Positions 23,416-31,635 are shown, numbered from the stretch's first letter. The stretch: DNA of 50,386 nucleotides from JANMDU01 sp043755865 (GCA_043755865.1 JAYUSD010000072.1:1-50386); one strand, 5' to 3'. The notes: generated by a model not told the origin, from the sequence alone. Numbers and translations: made by a program.

Positions 23416-24687
23416 TCAACTTGCGGCTAACTTCTCCAGTGCTTGGCTCAAATCTTGTTGCAAGTCGTTACAGTGCTCAAACCCAATCGACAACCGCACC
23501 AACCCTCCCCTGTACGGCCAATGAGACACGCTTGGATTTCTCATGCTGGAAATGTCGTAGGGCACGGCTAGGCTGAGGTGCCCGCCCCATGAGTAGCCGA
23601 TTTTAAAAAGTTTGAGGGCATCGACGAAAGCGTCAACTTGCGCTGGTGTGTATTTTTCATGCAATACGATGCTGAACAAGCCAGCGGCCAAACCCTCTTT
23701 CGAATCGTCGTTTACTATTAAATCAGTAGCACTTTGCGCATATTCTATGCCGGCTAGAGGCTGTTTTTGGCATAAATTGAGCCAGTTTGCATGCCCCGGA
23801 GCGCCCTCTATGGCCGGATGCAATACCGCCTCAATTTCGGGCCGGGTTTTGAGCCAGCGGGCGAGTTGCCGCGCCGATTGGTCTGCGGCTTGGTAGCGGA
23901 TGCCGATGCTGGGCAAGCTGCGCAATACAAGCTCGGCGTCATTTGCCGCGATGCCGTAGCCCAGCCGCATATGGCTGAGCTTGATTTTGTGGTGCAGCGC
24001 CTCGTCCGTCGTGACGACTGAGCCCATGAGCACATCACCGCCGCCGCTGGGGTATTTGGTGAGGGCTTGGCTGCTGATGTCTACGGCCAATCCTGCGCCA
24101 TCTAGGTCAAACGCATTGAAGGCCAAACCAGCGCCCCAAGTGTTGTCTAAAGCGCAAATAACACTTTTTTCGCGACAAATACGCACCAAAGCCGGCAGAT
24201 CAGGAAATTCCATCGTGACCGAGCCTGGCGCCTCCAGCCACACCAACTTGGTTTGAGGCGTGATTTTTGCCGCCAAATCAGCGGGATCCATTGCGTCGTA
24301 GTAACGCGTAGTAATACCAAAACGCGGCAGCTCTTCTTGCGTGAGCGCCAGCCTTGCGCCATACACGTTGTGCGGCAGCAGCATGTCATCGCCCTGCCCC
24401 AGCAACGCCAGATCCACCGCCACAATCGCCGCCAGCCCACTGGGCACGAGCACGCATTGCAAGCCGCCTTCCAGCGCTGCAATTCGCTCCTCCAGCACAA
24501 AGGTGGTGGGCGTGCCATGCAGGCCGTAGGTGTAGCCGCTCTTATTCTTCCATTCCCGGCTGCGCATCGCCGCGACATTGGGAAAGATCACCGTAGACGC
24601 TTTATGCACGCCAATTTGCGGCGCACAGAAGCCCTCGGGGGGTTGGTAGGGGTGGTGGATGAGGTGGGTGGATTTGTTGGTGGACAT
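23416..24687 (-). CDS. metC: Cystathionine beta-lyase with an in-frame repeat insertion
   Basis: A PLP enzyme that cleaves cystathionine to homocysteine (methionine synthesis). 423 residues; Comamonadaceae relatives are nearer 400. Motifs are SGYTYGLHGTPT, the phosphate and substrate loop VLVPSGLAAI, PLP-stacking and Asp contacts ICALDNTWGAGLAF, and the Schiff-base Lys in SSQALTKYPSGGGDVLMGS. Residues 304-325 (PLAGIEYAQSATDLIVNDD) are coded by GCCGGC repeat copy 8 and interrupt the stretch between HANWLNL and AAGLFSIVL in the C-terminal domain. The PLP site is untouched, so activity is likely. Confidence 0.88.
   Translation of the reverse strand: MSTNKSTHLIHHPYQPPEGFCAPQIGVHKASTVIFPNVAAMRSREWKNKSGYTYGLHGTPTTFVLEERIAALEGGLQCVLVPSGLAAIVAVDLALLGQGDDMLLPHNVYGARLALTQEELPRFGITTRYYDAMDPADLAAKITPQTKLVWLEAPGSVTMEFPDLPALVRICREKSVICALDNTWGAGLAFNAFDLDGAGLAVDISSQALTKYPSGGGDVLMGSVVTTDEALHHKIKLSHMRLGYGIAANDAELVLRSLPSIGIRYQAADQSARQLARWLKTRPEIEAVLHPAIEGAPGHANWLNLCQKQPLAGIEYAQSATDLIVNDDSKEGLAAGLFSIVLHEKYTPAQVDAFVDALKLFKIGYSWGGHLSLAVPYDISSMRNPSVSHWPYRGGLVRLSIGFEHCNDLQQDLSQALEKLAAS
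23714..23777 (-). repeat. GCCGGC repeat, copy 8 (in frame inside metC)
   Basis: The plus strand reads AAATCAGTAGCACTTTGCGC then ATATTCTATGCCGGCTAGAG. It is type A, with the internal inverted repeat GCATA-TTC-TATGC, sense to the gene and in the same frame as tpiA and guaA. Confidence 0.9.
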
Positions 24688-24737
24688 TTGCTCATCGTAC
24701 CGCTCGGGCAGCTAATTTCCCCAACTAGGCGCTGTTT

Positions 24738-26147
24738 TTATTCCGACTCATTGCTCGCCCACAAGGCTGAGATGGGCACGGACATCAATTGCGGATCCCA
24801 AGCCAACGTTTGCTGCCCGGTATGGAACACGAAGCCGGCTAAAAATTGATCACCAAGCAGCTCACGCAAATGTTTGAGGCCCTTGAAATCTGGCGCGCTT
24901 GCGCTCAGCGCTGATTTCACCTCAACGCCAATGACGCGCCCGGCTCGGTCTTGCACAATAAAATCGACCTCTGTACCCGTTGATGTGCGATAGCACAGCA
25001 GCTCAATGCCGCGTAGCGCAGAGCAGTCGACCGCCTTGCGCAACTCTTGCAATGCGAAGCTTTCTACCATCGCGCCCGCAGACGCATTTTCGGCATGGCT
25101 TGTCCCGCCCCAAAGTCGCGTGATGCCCAGCACATGCGCAAGCAAGCCCGTGTCTCCTAAATAATATTTCGGGGTTTTTTGAGCGCGCTGGCTGAGGCGA
25201 TGCGTCCACGCGGGCAAGGGCTCAATTAAATACACCGTCTCCAGCAGCGTCATATAGCGACGCAGCGTGGTTTGCGGCAGCCCCAAGCTGCGCGAGACAT
25301 CGGCGAGATTGAACATACCAGTGGTTTTCAAAGCCACGGCGCGCAAGAGCTGCGGCAATTGGCTCGTGGCATCAATGTTGGCAATATCTCGAATGTCACG
25401 CAGGAGCACGGTTTGCAAATAGTTATCAAACCAAGCCCCCGCTCTTCGTGCGCTGCGCTGCAAAACTTCAGGATAGCCACCACGCAAGATGCATTGCGCC
25501 AATGCCTCCCGCTCTACAAAACTGCTCTGCGGCAGGCTTTGCACACGCGCCTTCCAATTTACAAAATCTGCCTTTGAGCCAAACCATTGCGCGATCACAT
25601 CCGCGCCGCTTTGTAGCTTTTCGGGCGCATCGCCGCTCAGCTCTAACTGAGACAAGGGGCGCAGAGTTTGAATCTCGATCCGCCCCGCCAACGATTCAGA
25701 CACGCGCGGCAACAGCATCACATTGGCCGAGCCCGTGAGCAAGAAACGCCCCGGTATGCGACGTTGATCGACCGCATGTTTGATCGCCAGAAACAGCTCT
25801 GGCACGCGCTGCACTTCATCAATCAAAACACGCTCATATGCGACCTGCGCCGCTACAAATCCATGCGGATCAGCGCGCGCAGCCGCCATCACTTGCGGGT
25901 CGTCTAGCGTGTAGTAAGCAGCTTTGGGAATATCTTTAAGAGCCGCTATTGAGCCTCTGCGCAACGCTGTTTGTAACGCTGCCTGACTTTGATTTGTCTG
26001 GGCAACTTTTGCAGCGTCATTGAAACGCCGCCCCGTCAATGCTTGCATCAATGTGCTTTTGCCCGTTTGCCGCGCACCAGCAAGCAAAACCACGGGCGTG
26101 TCCTGTAAAGCCTCTTCGATATTGGCGGTTAGGCTGCGTGTTTGCAT
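24738..26147 (-). CDS. AAA-family ATPase with DUF4143 C-terminal domain
   Basis: 469 residues. Walker A is GARQTGKST (about 23-31) and Walker B is VLIDEVQRVPELF, followed by the sensor-like FLLTGSANVMLLP, which is the AAA_14 arrangement. A winged-helix-like segment (VSRSLGLPQTTLRRYMTLLE) and the DUF4143 nuclease-like domain follow, with GTEVDFIVQDRAGRVIGVEVK, whose D...(E/V)xK pattern resembles PD-(D/E)XK nucleases. Such proteins are widespread and mobile; a role in DNA or toxin-like functions is suspected but unproven. Downstream of the phosphoribosyltransferase with no clear operon link. Confidence 0.88.
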   Translation of the reverse strand: MQTRSLTANIEEALQDTPVVLLAGARQTGKSTLMQALTGRRFNDAAKVAQTNQSQAALQTALRRGSIAALKDIPKAAYYTLDDPQVMAAARADPHGFVAAQVAYERVLIDEVQRVPELFLAIKHAVDQRRIPGRFLLTGSANVMLLPRVSESLAGRIEIQTLRPLSQLELSGDAPEKLQSGADVIAQWFGSKADFVNWKARVQSLPQSSFVEREALAQCILRGGYPEVLQRSARRAGAWFDNYLQTVLLRDIRDIANIDATSQLPQLLRAVALKTTGMFNLADVSRSLGLPQTTLRRYMTLLETVYLIEPLPAWTHRLSQRAQKTPKYYLGDTGLLAHVLGITRLWGGTSHAENASAGAMVESFALQELRKAVDCSALRGIELLCYRTSTGTEVDFIVQDRAGRVIGVEVKSALSASAPDFKGLKHLRELLGDQFLAGFVFHTGQQTLAWDPQLMSVPISALWASNESE

Positions 26148-26219
26148 GCCAGAATTCTAACCGGATTTCGGTGTAAATTCCACCACTTAATGGAGGATAT
26201 TACAGCAAAAGAATCCTCT

Positions 26220-26744
26220 TTAAACCTTCCACTTCTCCAGCAACTTCTCCGGCGAGAGGCTGTCATAGCCTTCGAAGGGCTGATGAATCCACGGGTTGGT
26301 GGGCAGATCGTCCACGCTGTAATCACATTTGAAGGAAGAGACGCCTTTGGTCCAGAGCACAGCGGTGCGCAGCTCTGTGATGGGCTTGTAGTTGTCTTTG
26401 AGCATGTCAACCACGGCTTTGAGCGTGTGGCCGGTGTCTGCCAAATCATCCACCAAAAGCACTTTGCCAGCGATCTCGCCCTTGGGTGTGGTGATGAAGC
26501 GGGCAATGTCGAGGTGGCCTTGCACTGTGCCTTCATTGGCACGATACGAGCTGGTGGACATGATGGCCAGCGGCTTGTTGAAGATGCGACTCAAAATATC
26601 GCCAGGGCGCATGCCGCCTCGCGCGAGGCAAAGAATGGTGTCAAATTCCCAGCCTGACTTATGAATCTGGATGGCCAGCTTCTCAATCAAGTTGTGATAT
26701 TCGTCGTAGCTGACGTAGAGGTGTTTGCCGTCTTCTGTGAGCAT
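26220..26744 (-). CDS. Purine-type phosphoribosyltransferase (hypoxanthine family)
   Basis: 174 residues. The PRPP-binding motif VLLVDDLADTGHTLKA is clear, with the N-terminal CLARGGMRPGDIL loop and a C-terminal hood (DDLPTNPWIHQPFEGYD). The size and the purA/hisZ neighbourhood suggest purine salvage, attaching hypoxanthine, guanine or xanthine to PRPP; the exact base cannot be read from the sequence. It is co-oriented with purA, and the gap contains a long CGCGAAA-type hairpin. Confidence 0.85.
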   Translation of the reverse strand: MLTEDGKHLYVSYDEYHNLIEKLAIQIHKSGWEFDTILCLARGGMRPGDILSRIFNKPLAIMSTSSYRANEGTVQGHLDIARFITTPKGEIAGKVLLVDDLADTGHTLKAVVDMLKDNYKPITELRTAVLWTKGVSSFKCDYSVDDLPTNPWIHQPFEGYDSLSPEKLLEKWKV

Positions 26745-26780
26745 TTTTGTCTCCGATTTGTTGCTAAATTAAGTAAGAAG

Positions 26781-26966
26781 AAACTTCCGGTACGCGAAAG
26801 ACGCGAAGGTTACGCGGAAGACGCGAAAAAGAAAAAAGAAAAAAGAAAAAAGAAAAAAGAAAAAAGAAAAAAGAAAAATCAAAATCAAAATCAAAATCAA
26901 AATTATTTTTCTGGCATTTTTTTCGCGTCTTTCGCGTAACTTTCGCGTCTTTCGCGTCCGGAAATT
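26781..26966. repeat. CGCGAAA-type long hairpin 1 (purA / phosphoribosyltransferase gap)
   Basis: The arms at 26786-26830 and 26918-26962 are near-perfect reverse complements (units ACGCGAAAGACGCGAA and GTTACGCG, ends CCGG). The loop is low complexity: six exact GAAAAAA heptamers (26831-26872), then four CAAAAT hexamers (about 26880-26903). A stem of about 45 bp is possible. Confidence 0.92.
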
Positions 26967-26979
26967 TAGATTTCGGTTT

Positions 26980-28308
26980 TCATGCCAAATATGGATGCTT
27001 GATCAAAATCGTGTGATCCCGATCTGGGCTGGTGGATACGATGTGAATGGGCACGCCCGTGACGTGCTCAATGCGCTGCAAATACAGGCGGGCTTGCACG
27101 GGAAGTTTATCCAGCTGTGTCACGCCCACGGTGCTTTGCGTCCAGCCTTCCATCGTTTCGTAGATCGGCACGCATCGGGAAATATCGTCTGCGCCCATGG
27201 GCAAAATATCCGTCTTCTCTCCATCGAGCTCGTAGCCGACGCAGATTTTGAGCTCCTTCAAACCATCAAGCACATCCAGCTTGGTGATGCAAAGCCCCGT
27301 CAGGCCATTGACCTGCGCACTGCGCTTCAATAGCGCCGCATCGAACCAACCGCAACGCCTGCTGCGCCCCGTGGTGACGCCTTTTTCTGCGCCCACCGTG
27401 CTCATGTGGTAGCCCGGCGTGCCTGGCTTTTCCCATTCCAATTCAGTAGGGAAAGGGCCGCCGCCCACGCGCGTGCAGTAAGCTTTGGTGATGCCCAAGA
27501 TGTAATGCAGCATGCCCGGGCCCACGCCCGCGCCGGCGGATGCATTGCCAGCCACGCAATTGCTGCTGGTGACAAATGGATAGGTGCCATGATCAACATC
27601 AAGCAGCGTGCCTTGTGCGCCTTCAAACAGCAGATTCACACCTTGGCGGTGCGCCTCATTGAGCTCACGCGAGACATCGGCCATCATCGGCTTCAAAAGC
27701 TCAGCATGCTTCATCGCTTCGTCAAAAATTGGCTGAAATTCAAGCGCGGGCGCATGCAAATAGGTCGTCATCACATGGTTGTGAAGATCAAGCAAATCGC
27801 GGAGCTTGGCGGCAAAGCGCTCCGGGTATTTCAAATCTTGCACGCGCAGTGCGCGGCGTGCAATTTTGTCTTCATATGCTGGGCCAATGCCGCGCCCGGT
27901 GGTGCCGATTTTTTCCATGCCGCCTTTGCTGCGGAAAGCCTCACGAGCGACATCGAGCGCTGCGTGGAACGGCAAGATCAGCGGGCAGGCTTCTGAGATG
28001 CGAAGCCGCGAACGCACTTCAACGCCCGCTTTTTCAAGGCCCTCAATTTCTTCAAACAGCTTAGCAGCCGAGAGCACCACGCCATTGCCGATGTAGCATT
28101 TCACGCCCGCGCGCATGATGCCGCTGGGGATCAGGTGCAGCGCCGTTTTCACGCCGTTGATCACCAACGTGTGCCCTGCGTTGTGGCCGCCTTGGAAGCG
28201 CACCACGCCTTGCGCGGTCTCGGTGAGCCAATCGACCAACTTGCCTTTGCCTTCATCGCCCCACTGAGAGCCCACGACGACGACGTTTTTGCCTTTAACT
28301 GGATTCAT
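26980..28308 (-). CDS. purA: Adenylosuccinate synthetase
   Basis: Makes adenylosuccinate from IMP, aspartate and GTP, the first committed step to AMP. 442 residues. Motifs are the GTP loop GSQWGDEGKGKLVDWL with the catalytic Asp, GGHNAGHTLV with the catalytic His, the IMP loop TTGRGIGPAYEDKIAR, FEGAQGTLLDVDHGTYPFVT, and TTGRSRRCGWFDA. It competes with guaB for IMP; both branches are in this window. Downstream of hisZ as usual for betaproteobacteria, with a long hairpin in each flanking gap. Confidence 0.98.
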   Translation of the reverse strand: MNPVKGKNVVVVGSQWGDEGKGKLVDWLTETAQGVVRFQGGHNAGHTLVINGVKTALHLIPSGIMRAGVKCYIGNGVVLSAAKLFEEIEGLEKAGVEVRSRLRISEACPLILPFHAALDVAREAFRSKGGMEKIGTTGRGIGPAYEDKIARRALRVQDLKYPERFAAKLRDLLDLHNHVMTTYLHAPALEFQPIFDEAMKHAELLKPMMADVSRELNEAHRQGVNLLFEGAQGTLLDVDHGTYPFVTSSNCVAGNASAGAGVGPGMLHYILGITKAYCTRVGGGPFPTELEWEKPGTPGYHMSTVGAEKGVTTGRSRRCGWFDAALLKRSAQVNGLTGLCITKLDVLDGLKELKICVGYELDGEKTDILPMGADDISRCVPIYETMEGWTQSTVGVTQLDKLPVQARLYLQRIEHVTGVPIHIVSTSPDRDHTILIKHPYLA

Positions 28309-28342
28309 GTGTACTCTTCGGAAAAATCAAAAAATCAAATTT

Positions 28343-28440
28343 CCGGACGCGAAAGACGCAAAAGTTACACGAAAGACGCGAAAAAAACATTCATTGGTTT
28401 CTTTCGCGCCTTTCGCGTAACTTTCGCGTCTTTCGCGTCC
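28343..28440. repeat. CGCGAAA-type long hairpin 2 (hisZ / purA gap)
   Basis: The left arm (28343-28387) carries GGACGCGAAAGACGC and the right arm (28398-28440) carries GCGTCTTTCGCGTCC; they pair over about 43 bp with a 10-nt loop. The arms are nearly the same sequence as hairpin 1. Confidence 0.92.
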
Positions 28441-28464
28441 TGCATTTCTTTTGCATCCTGCATG

Positions 28465-29625
28465 TCAGATACTCTTCACAACCCACTGCCCAGCCACTTC
28501 AGCGAGCGCCCGGTCGCAATCGAATTCTTGGCTCTCGGCCTCATGCCCCGGCAGCACGCAAACGACTGTTTCACCTGCCGCCCGCAGACGCGCAATCGCC
28601 TCGCGCAGCAGAGCCGATTCGCCCCATGGCGCGCGGATCGCTGTATGTAGCTTTTGCACAGGCGCTGCCGCCACTAAATCTTTCACATCCAGCGAAAAGC
28701 CCACCGCAGGCCGGTTGCGGCCAAACACCGAGCCCACCTCGTCATAGCGCCCACCGCGCGCCACGGCATCCGATGCAGAAGGAGAATAAATCGCAAAGCG
28801 CGCGCCGGTGTAATAGGCATAGCCGCGTGCATCAGACAGATCAAAGCTCACCTTCACACCCGGCTGAGCTGCTTTCACGTGATCTGCGAGCCATTTCAAA
28901 TTTGATAGCAAACTATTGAGCTTATATGCCGGCGATAGAGCGTTTTCGGCTTCTAAAAGCACATTTTCATCGCCATACAGCTTGGTCAGTTGCACTAATG
29001 CAGCTTGCTGCTCAGTGGGAAAGCTTGCGGTAAATTCTTTCAATGTTGTGACGTCTTTAGACGCCAACGCCGCATGAATCTGAGCGAGTTGCTCGCCAAA
29101 CACGGGCGCTCCGCCCAGCAAGCTGCGCACGATTTGTGCATCGGCCAAATCCACCGTCAACTCTTTGAGGCCAGCGCGTTGCAAACAATCAATGGCCAGC
29201 AGCATGATTTCTAAATCAGCTTCGCGCCCCGCATGCCCATACATTTCCGCGCCAAATTGCAGCGGCTCGCGCGTAGCGTGCGGCTTGGCAGGCGCAGTGT
29301 GCAGCGCAGGGCCGCAATAGCACAGCCGCGCCACACCTTGGCGGTTAAGCAAATGCGCATCAATGCGGGCGACCTGCGGTGTGCTGTCGGCTCTGACGCC
29401 CATCGTGCGGCCTGAGAGTTGATCGACCAATTTGAAGGTCTGCAAATCCAGTGCTTGGCCGGTGCCGGTGAGCAAAGATTCGAGGTATTCCAAGAGCGGC
29501 GGCATCACCAACTCATACCCATAGCCTCTAGCGGCATCGAGCAAGCTGCGACGCAATTGCTCGATATGCCGCGCCTCAGAAGGCAGCACATCGGCGATGT
29601 GATCAGGAAGCACCCAGGCGGACAT
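28465..29625 (-). CDS. hisZ: ATP phosphoribosyltransferase regulatory subunit
   Basis: A HisRS-like subunit that, with short HisG, forms the first enzyme of histidine synthesis. 386 residues. Class II synthetase-like motifs are VMPPLLEYLESLLTGTG, LQTFKLVDQLSGRTMGVRAD (motif 2 like, with STPQVARIDAH), and YYTGARFAIYSP and RGGRYDEVGSVFGR near the C-terminus. No anticodon-binding domain, as expected. hisG is not in the window. Residues 223-242 (about ALSPAYKLNSLLSN) match a degenerate GCCGGC repeat, in a different frame from the other coding copies and without obvious lengthening of the protein. Confidence 0.93.
   Translation of the reverse strand: MSAWVLPDHIADVLPSEARHIEQLRRSLLDAARGYGYELVMPPLLEYLESLLTGTGQALDLQTFKLVDQLSGRTMGVRADSTPQVARIDAHLLNRQGVARLCYCGPALHTAPAKPHATREPLQFGAEMYGHAGREADLEIMLLAIDCLQRAGLKELTVDLADAQIVRSLLGGAPVFGEQLAQIHAALASKDVTTLKEFTASFPTEQQAALVQLTKLYGDENVLLEAENALSPAYKLNSLLSNLKWLADHVKAAQPGVKVSFDLSDARGYAYYTGARFAIYSPSASDAVARGGRYDEVGSVFGRNRPAVGFSLDVKDLVAAAPVQKLHTAIRAPWGESALLREAIARLRAAGETVVCVLPGHEAESQEFDCDRALAEVAGQWVVKSI
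28901..28958 (-). repeat. GCCGGC repeat, copy 9 (degenerate, inside hisZ)
   Basis: The plus strand reads TTTGATAGCAAACTATTGAG then CTTATATGCCGGC and TTCTAAAA. The first 13 matching bases equal those of copy 6. It is sense to the gene but shifted in frame relative to tpiA. Confidence 0.6.
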
Positions 29626-29739
29626 GTGTTGTGAGGATCGGGTTAAAGACGAATTTTACCCGCCTATCCGCATGCTTTTCGCAGGTTCATGAAGATACAG
29701 TTGCGGCGCGCAGGAGCACCCTTTATGCATATGCAAAAT

Positions 29740-29790
29740 CAAGCTCTAGCCGGCATAGAATATGCGTAAGCCGCTATGCAATTTATAGCA
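29740..29790 (+). repeat. GCCGGC repeat, copy 10
   Basis: The plus strand reads CTAGCCGGCATAGAATATGC then GTAAGCCGCTATG and AATTTATAGCAT. Type A, in the divergent gap between hisZ and the small membrane protein gene. Confidence 0.88.
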
Positions 29791-29844
29791 TATTGACGGC
29801 CACTGCTACCGCCTGAATCTAGACCAGTTGCTACTTATCCAGCC

Positions 29845-30297
29845 ATGAACACCCCTGCTTTAGGCGCTCTCACCGCGCTTTTCGCCCCGCTGCGCACACA
29901 CCCCTTCGCTTACCCCGCTCTGGAAGCGCTGCACATCATCGGTATTGCCTTGCTCTTGGGCAATCTGGTGCTGCTAGAGCTGCGCGTGTGGGGCTTTGGC
30001 AAGACGCTGCCCGCAAAAGATTTGGCACGGCTGGCACTGTTGTTGGCAGCATCAGGCTTTGGCATCGCCGCCGCTTCAGGCTTACTGATGTTTGCCACGC
30101 AGGCCGGCGAGCTGTTGGCCAACCGCGCATTCACGCTCAAAATGCTACTTCTCACGCTCGCCGCCTGCAACGCAGCATGGTTTCACGGCCGAGACTCACT
30201 CATGAAACTTGACCGCGTGGCTAAGCTCCAAACGATGGCCTCTACATTCATCTGGATCGCCGCTATTTTTTGTGGCCGCTGGATTGCCTATCTCTAA
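29845..30297 (+). CDS. Small integral membrane protein, four helices
   Basis: 150 residues with four hydrophobic segments at about 27-48, 60-84, 96-113 and 126-147. The first contains ALEALHIIGIALLLGNLVLLE, whose His-containing helix resembles the DUF2214/DUF6644 group of inner-membrane proteins often found beside DUF6152 proteins. The following gene encodes such a secreted partner 78 nt away in the same direction. Possible haem or copper association is speculation. Function unknown. Confidence 0.75.
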   Translation: MNTPALGALTALFAPLRTHPFAYPALEALHIIGIALLLGNLVLLELRVWGFGKTLPAKDLARLALLLAASGFGIAAASGLLMFATQAGELLANRAFTLKMLLLTLAACNAAWFHGRDSLMKLDRVAKLQTMASTFIWIAAIFCGRWIAYL

Positions 30298-30375
30298 TTC
30301 ATTTTGTTTGATTAATGTGTTTGATTCTTCGCTCTCGCTAACCGTGATTTTCCTCACACACAAGGAGTTTTCATC

Positions 30376-30888
30376 ATGCAACGCCACCCCAACCGCCGCA
30401 CCACACTGCAACTCATCGCCACCAACGCCCTGCCCGCCGCGTTTTCCGCCAGCCTGCTCACCAGCCAAAAAGCTTGGGCACATCACGGTTGGAGCAGCTT
30501 TGATCTGGATCGCCCGATTTATCTCGAAGGCAAAGCAGCAAAAGTCAAATGGGCTAATCCACACACCGAGATGATGCTAGAAACTACCCCCGGCCTCAAA
30601 CTCCCCGCAGACCTTGCCGCGCGAAGCATCCCGGCGCAAACCGCCCCCGTCGATGCCGCCGCTCTTGTGAAAAAAGCCAGCCTCCCCAAACGCACAGACA
30701 AAACTTGGGAGATTGAGCTCGCCCCGCTCACGCGCATGGAAGCATGGAAAATCCCCGAGATCAAAAACGGCCAAACGCTTGCGCTGCTGGGCTTCACCTT
30801 CAAAGACGAAAAAGGCAGCCCCATCTTGCGCGCAGAATTCTTGTGGCTCGATGGCAAGACATACGCCCTGCGCTCATCTCCAGCTTGA
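30376..30888 (+). CDS. DUF6152-like secreted protein
   Basis: 170 residues. The N-terminus RHPNRRTTLQLIATNALPAA looks like a Tat signal (twin Arg followed by a hydrophobic stretch), cleaved near AWA. The mature part starts HHGWSSFDLDRPIYLEGKA, the DUF6152 hallmark with its His pair, then KWANPHTEMML. The fold is probably a small beta barrel; function unknown. The AAGGAG ribosome site is clear. The stop codon TGA abuts GCCGGC repeat copy 11 in the same way as at ilvC and pssA. Confidence 0.82.
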   Translation: MQRHPNRRTTLQLIATNALPAAFSASLLTSQKAWAHHGWSSFDLDRPIYLEGKAAKVKWANPHTEMMLETTPGLKLPADLAARSIPAQTAPVDAAALVKKASLPKRTDKTWEIELAPLTRMEAWKIPEIKNGQTLALLGFTFKDEKGSPILRAEFLWLDGKTYALRSSPA

Positions 30889-30890
30889 CT

Positions 30891-30956
30891 TTTCAAGCCT
30901 TTTCGGCAGGTAGCCGGCGTATTTACTGCGTGGCGTGCTATTGAATTAGTAGTAGA
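30891..30956 (+). repeat. GCCGGC repeat, copy 11
   Basis: The plus strand reads TTTCAAGCCTTTTCGGCAGG then TAGCCGGCGTATTTACTGCG and GCTATTGAATTAGTAG. Sense, two nt after the DUF6152 stop. Confidence 0.9.
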
Positions 30957-30960
30957 GCGA

Positions 30961-31046
30961 AAACTGGGGTCGGATCACAATTAATTCCGTACTGACTTTG
31001 CATTCGCCAAAAACCCATCGAATTATTTGTGCTCTGACCCCACTTT
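30961..31046. repeat. REPIN-like pair of GGGGTC motifs
   Basis: TGGGGTCGGATCACAATTAA near 30965-30984 and, inverted, AATTATTTGTGCTCTGACCC at 31021-31040 form a stem with a loop of about 36 nt. GGGGTCAGAGCACAA-like motifs are typical of REP sequences mobilised by Y1-type REP transposases (RAYTs); none is encoded in the window. Confidence 0.7.
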
Positions 31047-31105
31047 TCGCGGCGCACATCACGCACGCCGTTCATCAAATACTGCTTGCGTGCAACCGTT
31101 CGCAC

Positions 31106-31254
31106 GCGACCTTTTGTACTTGCGGCCTAGCGCAGGGCGGTCGTCTCGTAAACTTTTTTGAAATCACACGCGATCAAGATCATTGCAATCCAACCCTCTC
31201 CCCGCGCGCCTTCCAAAAAAATTTCCGATCCAACCATCCTACGCTCTCCGCTGG
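31106..31254 (+). repeat. Left arm of ~150-bp inverted repeat
   Basis: Carries TTGCGGCCTAGCGCAGGG, TTTTTTGAAATCACACGCGA, CCCCGCGCGCCTTCC and CTACGCTCTCCGCTGGA. Each of these segments returns in inverted orientation at 31696-31847, with about four in five bases shared by my reading. Confidence 0.88.
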
Positions 31255-31344
31255 AGAGGTGGTGGCGGTCATGAAAATTACTTTTTAGCCAACCAAAGCT
31301 GGGGTATAAATCGCCCATCACGTAACGCATATCGCAACAAACTC

Positions 31345-31635
31345 ATGAAAGCTGAACTCTTCTTTGTTGTCCTCGTTCTTGGGGTATCACTCGCTATGAA
31401 CGTGTGGGCAAGCGTCTTAGTTTTGAGAGATCAATACTCTGAATCTACTCAACGCGCATTGCAATTACTAGCGGTCTGGGTATTGCCCCTATTCGGCGCG
31501 GTGATCGTGTTTGCACTCCATCGACAGGTTGAAAAAGGAGATGGAAAGTATCGGGAAATTCCTGATCTGGGAGGCGACTATGGTTACAGTCGGCGGGCTA
31601 GCAACCGCACAAGTGACGCAGCTGACGTAGATTAA
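31345..31635 (+). CDS. Small two-helix membrane protein inside the inverted repeat
   Basis: 96 residues from the ATG at 31345 (MKAELFFVVLVLGVSLAMNV). Hydrophobic helices are at about 5-26 and 43-60, followed by a polar C-terminus (KGDGKYREIPDLGGDYGYS, ending DAADVD). No family recognised and no good ribosome site directly upstream (only weak purines). It is the only gene-like content between the two 150-bp arms, which suggests either a cargo gene or a resident gene into whose flanks the repeats moved. Confidence 0.55.
   Translation: MKAELFFVVLVLGVSLAMNVWASVLVLRDQYSESTQRALQLLAVWVLPLFGAVIVFALHRQVEKGDGKYREIPDLGGDYGYSRRASNRTSDAADVD

Noticed and set aside
24828..24850. AAGCCGGCTAAAAATTGATC in the AAA ATPase gene
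   Set aside because: It shares the core only; the encoded residues (QFLAGFVFHTG) look native to the DUF4143 domain.
25935..25975. GCTATTGAGCCTCTGCGCA in the AAA ATPase gene
   Set aside because: Weakly similar to the repeat start, but without the GCCGGC core; too short to claim.
26661..26939. Open frame ending in a Lys-rich stretch between phosphoribosyltransferase and purA
   Set aside because: It is made of the hairpin arm and its GAAAAAA tract; the composition is explained by the repeat.
30998..31288. Open frame in the left 150-bp arm
   Set aside because: It falls in repeat sequence, and the corresponding frame in the right arm is broken, so no coding constraint is seen.
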